Positions 18,037 to 26,801 of a stretch of 64,000 nucleotides of DNA are shown piece by piece. Within the stretch, counting starts at the first letter, position 1. Every line of letters begins with the position of its first letter. The stretch lies in NCBI RefSeq assembly GCF_000938255.1, contig NZ_JYMR01000023.1:124001-188000 (forward strand), given 5' to 3'. Source of the stretch: Bradyrhizobium sp. LTSP849. GTDB lineage: Bacteria > Pseudomonadota > Alphaproteobacteria > Rhizobiales > Xanthobacteraceae. The position numbers were made by a program, and so were the translations under genes. The notes below the pieces were generated by a model that saw only the letters and a list, made by a program, of their open reading frames with translations, was not told the origin of the DNA and searched no databases.

Positions 18037-19122
18037 ATGCCGACCCAGGGCTCCTATCGCTCGCGGCTGTTTATTGCGACGATCGCATCGGCCACACTCG
18101 GCATTCTCGGTTTCGCTACGATCGGTTTTGGCGCCGCTGTGGTCGGCGAAAGCCGAAAGGTCGAGATCACGCAGAAAGGATCGAGCGGCCTCGATGCACT
18201 CAAGGCGCAGTATCGCAGGCCCGCGACGATCCCTTTCCCCAAGGACAATCCTTACACGCCCGAGAAGTCGGCGCTCGGCAAGAAGCTCTATTTCGACACG
18301 CGCCTCTCGGTAACCTCCGCGCAGTCGTGCGCGAGTTGCCATAGCCCGGGCTTCGGCTGGGGCGATGGCCTTGCCGTCGGCGTCGGTCACGGCATGGCGA
18401 AGCTCGGTCGTCGCTCGCCGACAATTGTCAACGCGGCCTGGAGCGCGATCTACATGTGGGATGGCCGTCTTCCGACGCTGGAAGATCAGGCGCTCGGTCC
18501 GATCCAATCGCCCGGCGAAATGAACATGAAGCTCGACCAGCTTATGGAGCGGCTCGCGAGCATTCCCGAATACAGGCCGATGTTCGACGCGACGTTTCCA
18601 GGCCAGGGCATGAAGCCGGCGACGTTGGCGCAGGCAATCGCGACCTATGAGCGTACCGTTGTCTCGGAACGAGCGCCGTTCGACGCCTGGATCGAAGGCA
18701 ACGAGAAGGCGATCTCCGAAGAGGCCAAGCGTGGCTTCGCTGTGTTCAATGGCAAAGCGCAATGCGCCGCCTGCCATGAGGGCTGGAATTTCACCAATGA
18801 GGGCTTTCAGGACATAGGCCTGCTGAGCACCGACATCGGCCGTGGTGAATACCTTCCCGGAGTGATCAAGATGCAGCACGCGTTCAAGACGCCGGGCCTG
18901 CGCGAGATCACCCGCCGCGGTCCTTTCATGCATGACGGCTCGCTCGCCACGCTCGAAGCGGTCATTGACCATTATGACCACGCCGGCGTTGACCGGCCCA
19001 GCCGATCGGACCTCATGCGTCCGCTCGCACTGACCGCGCAGGACAAAACCGATCTCATCGCATTCCTCAAGACATTGACCAGTGAACTCGGTCCGACGGC
19101 CGTGCCGGTCCTCCCACGCTAA
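18037..19122 (+). CDS. Dihaem cytochrome c peroxidase / MauG-family protein
   Basis: A 361-residue exported protein with two c-type haem sites: Cys98-Cys101-His102 (SCASCH) in the N-terminal domain and Cys243-Cys246-His247 (CAACH) in the second, the layout of bacterial dihaem peroxidases and MauG. The N-terminus (basic, then a long hydrophobic stretch near 11-35) is a signal or anchor. MWDGRLPTLEDQALGP and GPFMHDGSLATLEAVIDHYD are conserved family blocks. I start at ATG 18037, seven bases after GGGGGA, rather than TTG 18022. It reduces peroxide or oxidises a protein substrate in the periplasm. The amicyanin-like gene 18 bases downstream is a plausible electron partner. Confidence 0.88.
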   Translation: MPTQGSYRSRLFIATIASATLGILGFATIGFGAAVVGESRKVEITQKGSSGLDALKAQYRRPATIPFPKDNPYTPEKSALGKKLYFDTRLSVTSAQSCASCHSPGFGWGDGLAVGVGHGMAKLGRRSPTIVNAAWSAIYMWDGRLPTLEDQALGPIQSPGEMNMKLDQLMERLASIPEYRPMFDATFPGQGMKPATLAQAIATYERTVVSERAPFDAWIEGNEKAISEEAKRGFAVFNGKAQCAACHEGWNFTNEGFQDIGLLSTDIGRGEYLPGVIKMQHAFKTPGLREITRRGPFMHDGSLATLEAVIDHYDHAGVDRPSRSDLMRPLALTAQDKTDLIAFLKTLTSELGPTAVPVLPR

Positions 19123-19140
19123 ACCTCGAAGGATATTCAC

Positions 19141-19461
19141 ATGCGCACAATTGCTCTCTTCACCTGCGTCATCGTCGCCGGCTTTTCGGTTGGGGCCTAC
19201 GCCGCGACCGAAGTGATCCACCAGCAGGGGCGCGTCTTCTCTGCCGAGAGCGTCTCGGTCAAGAAAGGCGAGGCCATCACTTTCCTGAATGACGACACCG
19301 TGCCGCATAACATCATGTCGGCCAGCAAGGGCAACGAGTTCAATCTGGGATCGCAGGCGCCGGGCACCTCGACAGACGTGTCTTTCAAGGAATCGGGCGA
19401 CGTGCAGGTGATCTGCGCCATTCATCCGCGCATGAAGATGATGGTCAAGGTGACAGACTAG
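19141..19461 (+). CDS. Amicyanin/plastocyanin-like blue copper protein
   Basis: A 106-residue cupredoxin with a cleavable signal peptide (cut after AYA, about residue 21). Type 1 copper ligands are visible: His56 (TVPHNI), Cys92, His95 and Met98 in CAIHPRM. The C-x2-H-x2-M spacing is that of amicyanin rather than the C-x2-H-x4-M of plastocyanin. It should carry single electrons in the periplasm. It is almost certainly cotranscribed with the dihaem protein 18 bases upstream, so the two probably exchange electrons. No methylamine dehydrogenase subunit gene is present nearby. Its normal redox partner is unknown. Confidence 0.87.
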   Translation: MRTIALFTCVIVAGFSVGAYAATEVIHQQGRVFSAESVSVKKGEAITFLNDDTVPHNIMSASKGNEFNLGSQAPGTSTDVSFKESGDVQVICAIHPRMKMMVKVTD

Positions 19462-19470
19462 GATTTTTGT

Positions 19471-19522
19471 TTTGACGCGTTTTCTTTACGCGAACCGGTA
19501 TCCACTTCGCTCGAAAACGCTC
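19471..19522. repeat. Dispersed rhizobial intergenic repeat (partial)
   Basis: The stretch beginning TTTGACGCGTTTTCTTTACG and ending near CGAAAACGCTC matches what I remember as a widely scattered intergenic element in Bradyrhizobium and relatives, in which GACGCGTTTTC and GAAAACGC form the ends of an imperfect inverted structure. It sits between the cupredoxin and chemoreceptor genes. Confidence 0.55.
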
Positions 19523-19545
19523 TACCAAGGCACCGGAGATTGACG

Positions 19546-21204
19546 ATGTTGATACGCTACAAGATTTTCGGTGCCTTCAGTGTCGTGATTCTCCTGGCCT
19601 GCGGCATAGCCTTCTACGGCATTCGCGCCATCGGCAATTCCGGCGACATGGTCGTTCGTCTCTATGACGGCCCGTTGATGGGGATCAACCACGCGCGTTC
19701 CGCTCACTCAGCGCTGCACGAGGCACGGCTGGTGCTCCAGCGGGGCCTGGTCGCGGGCAGCTCCGGCGAATTGGTTGCGAAGTTCGAGGCGCTGGTACGC
19801 GAAAGCGTCGAGGACCTGAAAGTGGTGCGCGAGCGCGCCGCGACGCCCAATGTTTCGGCTGCGCGCGAGAAGGTCGAGAGTCAGCTCAAGGACTGGTCGA
19901 CCGCCGCGCTCAAGATCCTGAAGCCGTCGCCCGGCGGCACGACGGAGATCCCGACCAGCTTCCTGCTCGCACAGCAAGGCGACCGGCTGATGGCGTCGAT
20001 TGACGATCTCGTCGAGCTCGTCGCGGCTTACGGCTATGAATATCGCATGGCAGCGGAAGCAGACGTGGAGTCGGCCCGCACGACGATGCTGTCGGTTGCC
20101 ATCGGCACCGTAGCGATCGGACTGATGATCGCGCTTGCGTTCTCGTACTCGATGAGCCGGCCCATTTCCGCCGCGGTGCGGGTTGCCGAACGCGTGGCGG
20201 CCGGCAACTTCACCGATGACATCGCGGTGCGTCGCAGCGATGAGCTCGGCCGTCTCCTCAAGTCGCTCGCTGTCATGCAGGCGAGCCTGAAGACCCGCGC
20301 CGATGACGATCTCGCACTGATTGCCGCCAAGGACCAGAGCAGTGCCGAGCAAACCAATCATCGGCAGCGTCTGGAAGCCGAGATCGATGCCTTCCGCTCC
20401 GCCTTCAGCTCGGTATTGAGCAATACCGCTCGCATGACCGGCGAATTGACGGACACGGCACAGGGTCTCGCTTCCACCGCACGGGCTGCCGGCACGCAAA
20501 CGAACGAAGCGGCTTCGACAGCAAAAGAGACGTCGGTCAATGTCCAGACAGTGGCGACGGCCGCGAGCCAATTGGGACAGTCCGTCCAGGCGATCACGTC
20601 CCAACTTGCAGACGCAACCGCCATCGTCCAGCGCGCATCCGGCATGGCGGAAGCTGCAAACCAGACGATCGGCAGGCTTGCGAGCGCCGCACAGCAGATC
20701 GACGAGGTGGTTGGCTTCATCCGGACCATCGCTGGCCAGACCAATCTGCTTGCGCTCAACGCCACGATTGAAGCGGCGCGCGCCGGCGAGGCGGGCAGAG
20801 GCTTTGCGGTCGTTGCGTCGGAAGTGAAGGCGCTGGCGACGCAGACGGCAAAGGCGACCGAGGAGATTTCGTCGCAGATTACCGAGGTGCAGTCAGCGAC
20901 GCGGGAGGCGGTCGACAATGTCGGCGCCATCGCGTTGATCATCGGCGATATCGACGGCTTCACCGGGCGGATCGCGGCTGCGGTCAGCCAGCAGAACGCG
21001 GCGGCCGGCGAGATCTCCAGGAATATCGGACAAGCGGCTTCCGGCACGGCTCAGGTCGCGCGCAGCATCGCGGGAACCGCCGAGGCGACAGACAACGCCA
21101 ATCGCACCGCCGACATCGTTCTTGCCACGGCTCACGACCTGTCCAGTCAGGCGACGCAGCTGCGTTCGTCGGTGGATCGCTTCCTTTCGAACGTCGCGGC
21201 GTAG
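19546..21204 (+). CDS. Methyl-accepting chemotaxis protein
   Basis: A 552-residue transmembrane chemoreceptor from ATG 19546, with GGAG eight bases upstream. TM1 spans about residues 8-28, a helical periplasmic sensor (four-helix-bundle type) about 30-185, TM2 about 185-207 (VAIGTVAIGLMIALAFSYS), then HAMP (SRPISAAVRVAERVAAGNF), and the long signalling coiled coil. The kinase-control tip is recognisable as TNLLALNATIEAARAGEAGR. There is no C-terminal CheR-docking pentapeptide. It reports an extracytoplasmic ligand to CheA/CheW, encoded elsewhere. Ligand unknown; the neighbouring redox pair may be coincidental. Confidence 0.92.
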   Translation: MLIRYKIFGAFSVVILLACGIAFYGIRAIGNSGDMVVRLYDGPLMGINHARSAHSALHEARLVLQRGLVAGSSGELVAKFEALVRESVEDLKVVRERAATPNVSAAREKVESQLKDWSTAALKILKPSPGGTTEIPTSFLLAQQGDRLMASIDDLVELVAAYGYEYRMAAEADVESARTTMLSVAIGTVAIGLMIALAFSYSMSRPISAAVRVAERVAAGNFTDDIAVRRSDELGRLLKSLAVMQASLKTRADDDLALIAAKDQSSAEQTNHRQRLEAEIDAFRSAFSSVLSNTARMTGELTDTAQGLASTARAAGTQTNEAASTAKETSVNVQTVATAASQLGQSVQAITSQLADATAIVQRASGMAEAANQTIGRLASAAQQIDEVVGFIRTIAGQTNLLALNATIEAARAGEAGRGFAVVASEVKALATQTAKATEEISSQITEVQSATREAVDNVGAIALIIGDIDGFTGRIAAAVSQQNAAAGEISRNIGQAASGTAQVARSIAGTAEATDNANRTADIVLATAHDLSSQATQLRSSVDRFLSNVAA

Positions 21205-21209
21205 GCCAG

Positions 21210-21230
21210 GGGCACCAAGGACAGGTGCCC
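21210..21230 (+). terminator. Weak hairpin after the chemoreceptor gene
   Basis: GGGCACC (21210-21216) and GGTGCCC (21224-21230) form a 7-bp stem with a 7-base loop a few bases after the stop codon. No T-run follows, so it is a terminator only tentatively. Confidence 0.35.
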
Positions 21231-21378
21231 GGCCTCCGGCTTCGGCTGCAGTTCCATATCGATAGTCCTGCGCCGGCGGAAACGTCGCCGCCTTGCGACG
21301 TACTAGCTCGGTTGTCGCGGCCGTGTCACAGTCCTGCGAGTTACATGAAGCGGGCCGACGGCACGTGGAGTTCGATAA

Positions 21379-22353
21379 TTGCTCAGGCTATACAGATGGC
21401 CGTCCGATGATTGGCAAAACATCGGTGCGGAGATGCCGGCCGAGATCATCTGGGCCGATCTGCTGAATGCAACGGACAAGGAAAAGCAGTTCGTCGAACG
21501 GCTGCTTGGGATATGCGTGCCGTCCGAGCAGTCGCTCGGCGAGATCGAAGCTTCGAGCCGGCTGATCTACGACCATGGCACGCTCTATCTCAGTTCGCCG
21601 GCGGTCCGGTTCAACGAAGACAATGAGGCCGAGATCACGCCGGTCGGATTCGTCATCGGGCCCCGGGTGCTGGTGACGGTGCGGTTCTGGCCGCTGCCGA
21701 TCTTCGACGATATCGGCAAGCGCATCGGGACCGACGATAGTCTCGAGAACGGCATGTGCGTGTTCACCAGCCTGCTCGAGGCGATGGTCGACCGCGGCGC
21801 CGATGTGTTGGAGCATCTGGGCGCGAAGGCCGACACGCTTTCAAGGAGCGTCTTCAAGGGTGGACTCGTTCGGACCAAACGGCCGGTACGCTCGAGCCAG
21901 CGGATGCGCGAGGCGCTGGAGAATGTCGGTGAACTGGCTGATCGTCTCGCCAAGGCGCGAGACGTGCTGCTCGGAGTCGGGCGCATCGCGTCGTTTGCCG
22001 GCGATGTCGGAAGTGAATGGATCACGGCCGCGTCGAAGAAGCGCCTCGAGGCCATATCGAAGGATGTCGCTTCTCTCAGCGACTACGAGACGCGGTTGTC
22101 CGACAAGATCCAGCTTTTGCTCGATGCGGTGCTCGGCTTCATCAACATCCAGCAGAATGAGATGTTCAAGGTCCTCACGATCGTGTCCGTGGTCGGCGTG
22201 CCGCCCACGATCCTGGTCGGTGTCTGGGGCATGAATTTCAAGAACATGCCGGAGCTGAGCTGGACATTCGGCTATCCGCTGGCCTTGCTCGCCATCATCG
22301 CCAGCGGTGTGCTGCCGCTGATCTGGTTCAAGCGGCGTGGCTGGTTCGATTGA
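21379..22353 (+). CDS. CorA-family divalent cation transporter
   Basis: A 324-residue inner-membrane channel for Mg2+ or related divalent cations (Co2+, Ni2+, Zn2+). The large cytoplasmic N-terminal domain is followed by two C-terminal membrane helices, with the selectivity motif GMN in GVWGMNFKNMPEL between them, about residues 281-293. TM1 is ILVGVW-proximal and TM2 near 302-318, ending in a basic KRRGWFD tail. The start is TTG 21379, placed eight bases after GGAG; no ATG in this frame keeps the conserved N-terminal region. It converges on the hyuA-like gene 14 bases away. Confidence 0.9.
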   Translation: MLRLYRWPSDDWQNIGAEMPAEIIWADLLNATDKEKQFVERLLGICVPSEQSLGEIEASSRLIYDHGTLYLSSPAVRFNEDNEAEITPVGFVIGPRVLVTVRFWPLPIFDDIGKRIGTDDSLENGMCVFTSLLEAMVDRGADVLEHLGAKADTLSRSVFKGGLVRTKRPVRSSQRMREALENVGELADRLAKARDVLLGVGRIASFAGDVGSEWITAASKKRLEAISKDVASLSDYETRLSDKIQLLLDAVLGFINIQQNEMFKVLTIVSVVGVPPTILVGVWGMNFKNMPELSWTFGYPLALLAIIASGVLPLIWFKRRGWFD

Positions 22354-22367
22354 GACAGCGGCGCCCG

Positions 22368-23921
22368 CTACGCCGCCGCAGGCAAATCCGGATTGGCGAT
22401 TGCACCGGCGACACGGACGCGCACGCGCAGCGCATTGCCGGGCAGGTAGGCGATCGGCATGTCCTCGACGTCGACGGTCTTGAGGCTGTCGCGCGCTGCA
22501 CCCGCCTGGACGGCGCGATCGGCTGCGATATCGCGCGCGGCTGCGATCGCATCCTCGCGGCTGAGATCGCGGAACACCTGATCGGCTTCGCCGCTGACCT
22601 GCGCGATCGCGGCGCCCACCGCATTGGCGCAATCGCCATGCGGCACGCGCACGATCTCGGAAATGCCGGGCAGGCGGTCCGGCACCAGGAAGGCGCCGCC
22701 GCCGACTGCGAGCAGCGGCACGTCGCCGGCCTCGGTCTTCATGCGGTCGATGTCTTCTTCCAGCTTGCGCCAGGCATCGCGCATCGCGGCCTCGATCAGG
22801 CGTTTGGGCAGATTGGCGACGCGCGAGCGGTCGCCGATATCGATCAAGCCGGCGGCGACGGCGATGTCGGTGGCGGTGAGACGCGCGCCGCCGAACACCA
22901 GCGCGTCGGATGTCAGCCGATAGCCGACGCTGAGCGGGCCGACGCGAACCGGATCTTCGTCGACATGGCTGCCGCCGCCGAGTCCGATCGACAAGAGGTC
23001 GGGCATCCGGAACAGCGTCCGCACGCCGCCGACCTCGACCACGGCATTCGCCTCGCGCGGAAAGCCGTGGCGAAGCTGGCCGATATCGGAGGTGGTGCCG
23101 CCGACGTCGACGACCATGGCATCGTCGAGGCCGGACAGATGCGCCGCGCCGCGCATGGAATTGGTCGCGCCGGAGGCAAAGCTCATCACCGGGAAGGCGG
23201 TGGCGATCTCGGCCTGCATCACGGTGCCGTCGTTCTGGGTCAGGAACAGCGGCGCATCGACGCCGCTGTCGGCGATCGCCTTGCGGAAGGCCGCGACTGT
23301 GGTGATGGCGAGATCGTGCAGGGAGGCGTTGAGCAGTGCGGCGTTCTCGCGCTCGAGCAGGCCGATGCGGCCGAGATCGTGCGACAGCGTCACAGCGACG
23401 TCGGGGCAGATCTCGGCAAGAATCTCGCGCGCCGTGGTTTCACAGGACGGATCGAGCGGCGAGAAGCTCGAGCATACCGCGACCGAGCGCAGGCCCTTGT
23501 CCCTGATTTTTCGCGCGGCGTCCTTCAGCCCGGCGATGTCGAGCCGCATGAACGGGCGGCCGTCGTAATCGTGGCCGCCCTCCAGCATGAAGATATCGCC
23601 GTTGACGAGCGCGGCGAGGTCCGTGGGCCAGTCGCAGAACGGCGGCAGCGATGCGCTTGCGGGCATGCCGATGCGGATCGCGGCGATCTTCTGCACATGG
23701 CGGCGCTGCACCACCGCGTTGATGAAGTGGGTGGTGCCGATCACGACCGCATCGACCTTCACCGCGGCGGCGGGCTCTGTGCGCAACGCTTTCAATGCGT
23801 CGAGGATGCCCGAGGTCACGTCGGCCGTGGTCGGACGCTTGACGGAGTGGACGACCTTCTCGTCGACGATCAGCACGGCATCCGTGTTGGTGCCGCCGAC
23901 ATCGATGCCAATACGCTTCAT
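22368..23921 (-). CDS. Short hydantoinase/oxoprolinase (HyuA-like) ATPase-fold protein
   Basis: A 517-residue ASKHA-fold protein related to the ATP-dependent hydantoinase/5-oxoprolinase A subunit. The first phosphate loop is GIDVGGTNTDAVLI (about residues 4-17); a second, MVVDVGGTTSDIG, marks the hydantoinase_A domain. It lacks the extra C-terminal region of full HyuA (usually near 690 residues), as in the short forms that accompany DUF917 proteins, and no HyuB gene is adjacent. It is the last gene of the eight-gene operon starting at IclR. I infer ATP-dependent opening of a cyclic amide or activation of a related substrate together with the DUF917 protein six bases upstream. Confidence 0.82.
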   Translation of the reverse strand: MKRIGIDVGGTNTDAVLIVDEKVVHSVKRPTTADVTSGILDALKALRTEPAAAVKVDAVVIGTTHFINAVVQRRHVQKIAAIRIGMPASASLPPFCDWPTDLAALVNGDIFMLEGGHDYDGRPFMRLDIAGLKDAARKIRDKGLRSVAVCSSFSPLDPSCETTAREILAEICPDVAVTLSHDLGRIGLLERENAALLNASLHDLAITTVAAFRKAIADSGVDAPLFLTQNDGTVMQAEIATAFPVMSFASGATNSMRGAAHLSGLDDAMVVDVGGTTSDIGQLRHGFPREANAVVEVGGVRTLFRMPDLLSIGLGGGSHVDEDPVRVGPLSVGYRLTSDALVFGGARLTATDIAVAAGLIDIGDRSRVANLPKRLIEAAMRDAWRKLEEDIDRMKTEAGDVPLLAVGGGAFLVPDRLPGISEIVRVPHGDCANAVGAAIAQVSGEADQVFRDLSREDAIAAARDIAADRAVQAGAARDSLKTVDVEDMPIAYLPGNALRVRVRVAGAIANPDLPAAA

Positions 23922-23927
23922 GGGATC

Positions 23928-25034
23928 TTAAGCTCCTGCCGTAGCCGGCGCGAAGAGGGAACGGTAGTCGAGGTCGTAGCCGAAGGCGCGCGGGCCGACG
24001 AATTCGAGACCTCGGGGACTCGTGAGCACCGGCGGCGCCGGCAGCGCCACGACGGTGACGCGCTGGCCGTAGCGCACGGTCTCGGTGCCGACGCCGTGGC
24101 CGTTGACGCTGTCGAGCACGCAGATCAGATCGGGCGATGTCGCGATCGCTTCCTCGCCGCGCCAGGCCACGACCCATTCGTTCTGGAACGAGAGCTTGAG
24201 CCGGCTGCCGCGGTCGGCATCGCTGCCCTCGACCGTGGCCGAGCCGCGCAGGAAGCCTTCCGTCGTGCGGCGTGCCACGTCGACAATCTTGCCGGTGAAG
24301 AGTTTCTTGCCGCCTTCGGTCGACAGCAGCGCGGCGATCGGGTCTTCGTGGCGGCGGTTCGCCGCCTGGACGGCGTGACCGATGCGGATCGCCTTGGTGG
24401 TGGTGAAGTGGATGCCCCAGTCCTTCACCTCACGGCCGGTGCGCGGCGCCTTGCTGGTGGAGGCGATCGAGCCCATCTCGACGCAGATCTTGCGGCTCGC
24501 CCGCTCCATCCACTTCCAGCTCGGCACCTTCGTCACCACGGCTTCGATGCCGCGCGGATCATAGAGCGTGCAGGGGTAGGGGCGCAGGTCGCCGATCGCG
24601 ACCGAGGTCATCTGCGCCTCGGGGAAGGCGCGGCCCATGCAGTCGGCATCGACCACGGGAATGCCGAGATGCGCGGCCGCCATCAGTGCCTGCACGCCAT
24701 TGCCGCCGCCGATCTCGACCGACATCACGGCGCGGAACTTGATGTTGTTGATCTCTTCCTGCATGCGCACGGCGCGCGCGATATTGCGACTGTCGGCAAG
24801 CCGCTCCTGTCCGACCAGCGGCGCGCCCATGTTGGAGACCACCGCGACCCAGTCGTCGTCGCCGAGGTCGAGCGGCGATATCAATTGCACGCGGTGGCCC
24901 TCGGCATAGAGGCGGCGCAAATTGAGCAGGCCGAGATAGGGGCTGCCACCACCGCCGGTGCCGAGGATCCAGGCGCCGACCGCGAGCGCCTCGATCTCCT
25001 CGAGGTTGATCGTCTTCAATTCCACCTTGCTCAC
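23928..25034 (-). CDS. DUF917 (S-methyl-thiohydantoin desulfurase-domain) protein
   Basis: A 368-residue cytoplasmic protein of the DUF917 family, recognisable from EALAVGAWILGTGGGGSPYLG near the N-terminus, EIGGGNGVQALMAAAHLGIPVVDADCMGRAFPE and a C-terminal half with VLDSVNGHGVGTETVRYGQRV. The family name in protein databases refers to S-methyl-thiohydantoin desulfurase domains, and members are usually encoded beside short HyuA-like proteins, as here. The start overlaps the AroM-family stop by four bases. Reaction in this organism is unknown; it may act on a thiohydantoin or hydantoin-like ring with the HyuA-like partner. Confidence 0.82.
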   Translation of the reverse strand: MSKVELKTINLEEIEALAVGAWILGTGGGGSPYLGLLNLRRLYAEGHRVQLISPLDLGDDDWVAVVSNMGAPLVGQERLADSRNIARAVRMQEEINNIKFRAVMSVEIGGGNGVQALMAAAHLGIPVVDADCMGRAFPEAQMTSVAIGDLRPYPCTLYDPRGIEAVVTKVPSWKWMERASRKICVEMGSIASTSKAPRTGREVKDWGIHFTTTKAIRIGHAVQAANRRHEDPIAALLSTEGGKKLFTGKIVDVARRTTEGFLRGSATVEGSDADRGSRLKLSFQNEWVVAWRGEEAIATSPDLICVLDSVNGHGVGTETVRYGQRVTVVALPAPPVLTSPRGLEFVGPRAFGYDLDYRSLFAPATAGA

Positions 25035-25717
25035 GACACCAGCTCCTCGACGATACGGGCCGCGGCGGCAATGCCGAGGATCACCGGGCCGGGATAGGCG
25101 GTGCGGACGCGCGCCTTGTTGGCGCTGGTGTAGCTGATGCAGTCCATCACCACGAGATCGGGCTCAAGGTCGGCCATCGTGCGCGCGGCTTCGTCGACAG
25201 TGGCATCGCTGGAGCCGGGACGCAGCGTGATGCCGACCACTTCGACGCCTTCGCGCTGCCATTTCTTGTCGATCAACGCGGTCTGCTCGGGGAGTGGCGA
25301 GAACACGCCGAGCCGGCCTTTCGGCAGCACGGCCTCGACGAGATTATGCAAAATGGCCGAAGGCAGGATGACGAGGCCGTCGGCCGCAAGATTGGGAAAT
25401 TTTCCGGTGCAGGCCATCAATGTCACGCCGACGCCCTCGTGCTTGAACCGCGTGATCTGCTGGCTCGCGCGGCGCTCCACTTCCTTCTTGCTGATGGTGA
25501 CGCCGTCGCCGTTCGGCAGCAGCGTGAACAGCGTGTCGTAGCCGTCCATCGGCGGGATGGCGTCGATCTCCGCGCGGCTCATGCCATCGAGCGCGCCGCG
25601 CAGCTCGATCTCGATGCCCGGCGACAGCACGGTGGCGATTTCTGACGCAACGGTCGGGCGCGGGCTCTGGCCGATCACGACCACCCCGATGCGCTGGTGC
25701 TTCAATGGCATGTTCAT
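25031..25717 (-). CDS. AroM-family protein (Asp/Glu racemase-like fold)
   Basis: A 228-residue protein matching the AroM family: IGVVVIGQSPRPTVASEI at the N-terminus, LMACTGKFP and VMDCISYT. The two cysteines occupy positions expected of the cysteine pair in Asp/Glu/hydantoin racemases, to which AroM is distantly related. The biochemical role of AroM is not established. In this operon, next to HyuA-like and DUF917 genes, a racemase or isomerase for the cyclic substrate is an attractive inference, since hydantoin pathways carry racemases of the same superfamily. ATG 25717 is used; ATG 25711 is an alternative. potA-like ends seven bases upstream. Confidence 0.8.
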   Translation of the reverse strand: MNMPLKHQRIGVVVIGQSPRPTVASEIATVLSPGIEIELRGALDGMSRAEIDAIPPMDGYDTLFTLLPNGDGVTISKKEVERRASQQITRFKHEGVGVTLMACTGKFPNLAADGLVILPSAILHNLVEAVLPKGRLGVFSPLPEQTALIDKKWQREGVEVVGITLRPGSSDATVDEAARTMADLEPDLVVMDCISYTSANKARVRTAYPGPVILGIAAAARIVEELVS

Positions 25718-25724
25718 GTTGGGT

Positions 25725-26801
25725 CTAGTCCTTCAAGACGACGAGATCGGCCGGCGTCCAGTCGAGCGTGACACCGTTGCCGGGAACGAACAGGCGGTCC
25801 GTGCCTGCATTGGGCTGCTGCACGAGGACGCGATGGCCGCCCCCGAGCGTGATGCGATAGAGCACTGCGCCGCCGAGGAAGTTGGTATTCTCGACGACAC
25901 CACGTGCGGAGGCGGCGGTGCCGTCGGCCGGCGAGAGGCGAATTTTCTCGGGGCGCAGTGCCACCGAGAGAACGCCGGTGCCTTGCGTCTCGATGGAAGC
26001 CGGCAGCGCCAGGATCAGGCCCTTGCCCACGTCGAGAGCCGGGCCACCGGCGCTTGTCGTGGTGCGTTCGCCACGGAAAATGTTGGTGTCGCCGATGAAG
26101 TCGGCGACGAAACGGGTAGTGGGCTGGTTGTAGATCTCCGCCGGCGTGCCGACCTGCTCGACGCGGCCGCCATTCATCACGGCGATGCGGTCGGACATCG
26201 CGAGTGCTTCTTCCTGGTCGTGGGTGACGAAGACCAGGGTCAGGCCGAGCTTCTTCTGGAGCTGCTTGAGCTCGAACTGCATCTGCTGGCGCAGCTTCTT
26301 GTCCAGCGCGCCGAGCGGTTCGTCGCAGAGCAGGACGCGCGGCGCGATCACGATGGCCCGCGCAAGCGCGACACGCTGCTGCTGGCCGCCGGAGAGCTGC
26401 GTGGGGCGGCGGTCCTCGAGGCCGGAGAGCTCGACCATCGCCAGCGCCGCCTTCACCTTCGTCGCGATGCTTGCCTTATCGAGCCCACGCATGCGCAGCC
26501 CGAAGGCGACGTTCTCGGCGACGGTGCGATGCGGGAACAGTGCGTAGTTCTGGAACACCATGCCCATGTCGCGCTTGTGAGCGGGCACATGGGTAATGTC
26601 GGCGCCGTCGACGCGGATCGCGCCCGCGCTCGGTATCTCGAAGCCCGCGATCATGCGCAGTGTCGTGGTCTTGCCGCAGCCGGACGGGCCGAGCAGGGAG
26701 AAGAATTCGCCCTGCCGGATGTCCATGGCGACCGCGTCCACCGCGCGCACGCCGCCGTCATAGACCTTGCTGACGCCGGCGATTTCGATCGACGCGCTCA
26801 T
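25725..26801 (-). CDS. Spermidine/putrescine-type ABC transporter ATPase (PotA-like)
   Basis: A 358-residue ATPase. ATG 26801 overlaps the binding-protein stop (ATGA); the open frame extends to 26858 but that part reads through the neighbouring gene. Walker A is GPSGCGKTT, Q-loop FQNYALFPH, signature LSGGQQQRVALAR, Walker B VLLCDEPLGALD, switch VTHDQEEAL, with a C-terminal TOBE_2 domain (about 270-355). It belongs to the polyamine/Fe3+/2-aminoethylphosphonate group, often used by rhizobia for amino-acid-like or opine-like compounds. It energises PotB/C-like permeases upstream in the operon. Confidence 0.88.
   Translation of the reverse strand: MSASIEIAGVSKVYDGGVRAVDAVAMDIRQGEFFSLLGPSGCGKTTTLRMIAGFEIPSAGAIRVDGADITHVPAHKRDMGMVFQNYALFPHRTVAENVAFGLRMRGLDKASIATKVKAALAMVELSGLEDRRPTQLSGGQQQRVALARAIVIAPRVLLCDEPLGALDKKLRQQMQFELKQLQKKLGLTLVFVTHDQEEALAMSDRIAVMNGGRVEQVGTPAEIYNQPTTRFVADFIGDTNIFRGERTTTSAGGPALDVGKGLILALPASIETQGTGVLSVALRPEKIRLSPADGTAASARGVVENTNFLGGAVLYRITLGGGHRVLVQQPNAGTDRLFVPGNGVTLDWTPADLVVLKD

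Noticed and set aside
18037..19461. Calling the locus a methylamine utilisation (mau) cluster
   Set aside because: No mauA, mauB, mauD or mauE-type gene is present; only MauG-like and amicyanin-like proteins are seen.
22350..25097. Plus-strand 915-codon open frame opposite hyuA-like and DUF917 genes
   Set aside because: His/Arg/Ala-rich antisense translation; the minus-strand frames show clear family motifs.
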